Below, piece by piece: positions 5,832-5,854 of a DNA stretch of 5,854 nt. The notes under the pieces are model-generated. The model did no database searches. It had not been told where the DNA came from and was given only the letters and a program-made list of their open reading frames with translations. The stretch's first letter is position 1, and each line of letters starts with the position of its first letter. The translations under genes and the position numbers were made by a program. Source of the DNA: an uncultured Eubacteriales bacterium (GTDB lineage Bacteria > Bacillota > Clostridia > Lachnospirales > Lachnospiraceae); NCBI GenBank assembly GCA_900313855.1, contig OMSZ01000128.1:1-5854 (forward strand). Reading direction: 5' to 3'.

Positions 5832-5840
5832 TCACCTCCC
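5832..5840 (-). promoter_or_regulatory. Ribosome binding site that decides the start of the PilO-like gene
   Basis: The minus strand reads GGGAGGTGA, with the core GGAGG 7 bases before the ATG at 5827, a near-perfect Shine-Dalgarno site at ideal spacing. It argues for the 309-residue start over the in-frame ATG at 5845, for which only nine upstream bases (TTTCGGAAA, no Shine-Dalgarno core) are visible. Confidence 0.8.
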
Positions 5841-5854
5841 TGCATTTTCCGAAA

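Overview
The window is AT-rich, and every gene I can support lies on the minus strand, so the biological reading direction is from position 5854 down to 1. The protein sequences look like a low-GC anaerobic Firmicute, most likely a Lachnospiraceae-type clostridium (Butyrivibrio/Roseburia relatives). The basis is the zinc-type L31 ending in KYGVNQAN, the pilin N-terminus (GFTLVELIVVLVILAILAALLVPALLGYIDKAK style), the strong GGAGG-type Shine-Dalgarno sites, and the order rpmE > DUF1385 > prmC that is familiar in Clostridia. The lineage is an inference from the sequence, not a database result.

Region 1 (5854-2151) is the end of a type IV pilus / type II secretion-like locus. In order of transcription it holds a PilO/GspM-like inner-membrane alignment protein, a PilB/GspE assembly ATPase with an N-terminal MshEN domain, and a type IV prepilin-like protein. 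The ATPase would power polymerisation of the prepilin after a prepilin peptidase cuts it. The PilO-like protein would belong to the membrane platform that couples the motor to the pilus. The MshEN motif suggests that the motor senses cyclic di-GMP. Platform protein PilC, retraction ATPase PilT and prepilin peptidase are not in the window; they may lie upstream of position 5854 or elsewhere.

Region 2 (2150-1) is a translation-related cluster: rpmE (ribosomal protein L31), a DUF1385 membrane protein (YqhQ family), and the N-terminal part of prmC, which methylates release factors and runs off the left edge. rpmE has its own extended -10 promoter, an 87-nt structured leader and a strong intrinsic terminator, so it looks like a separate transcription unit. 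DUF1385 and prmC follow, separated by a 60-nt spacer that carries five 8-bp tandem repeats.

I saw no tRNA, rRNA, CRISPR array or mobile element. No stretch without a gene exceeds about 190 bases. The most interesting points are the c-di-GMP-type ATPase, the lysine/aspartate repeat insertion that splits the PilO-like protein, the rpmE leader with mutually exclusive hairpins, and the 8-bp repeat array before prmC. None of these amounts to a clearly new system.
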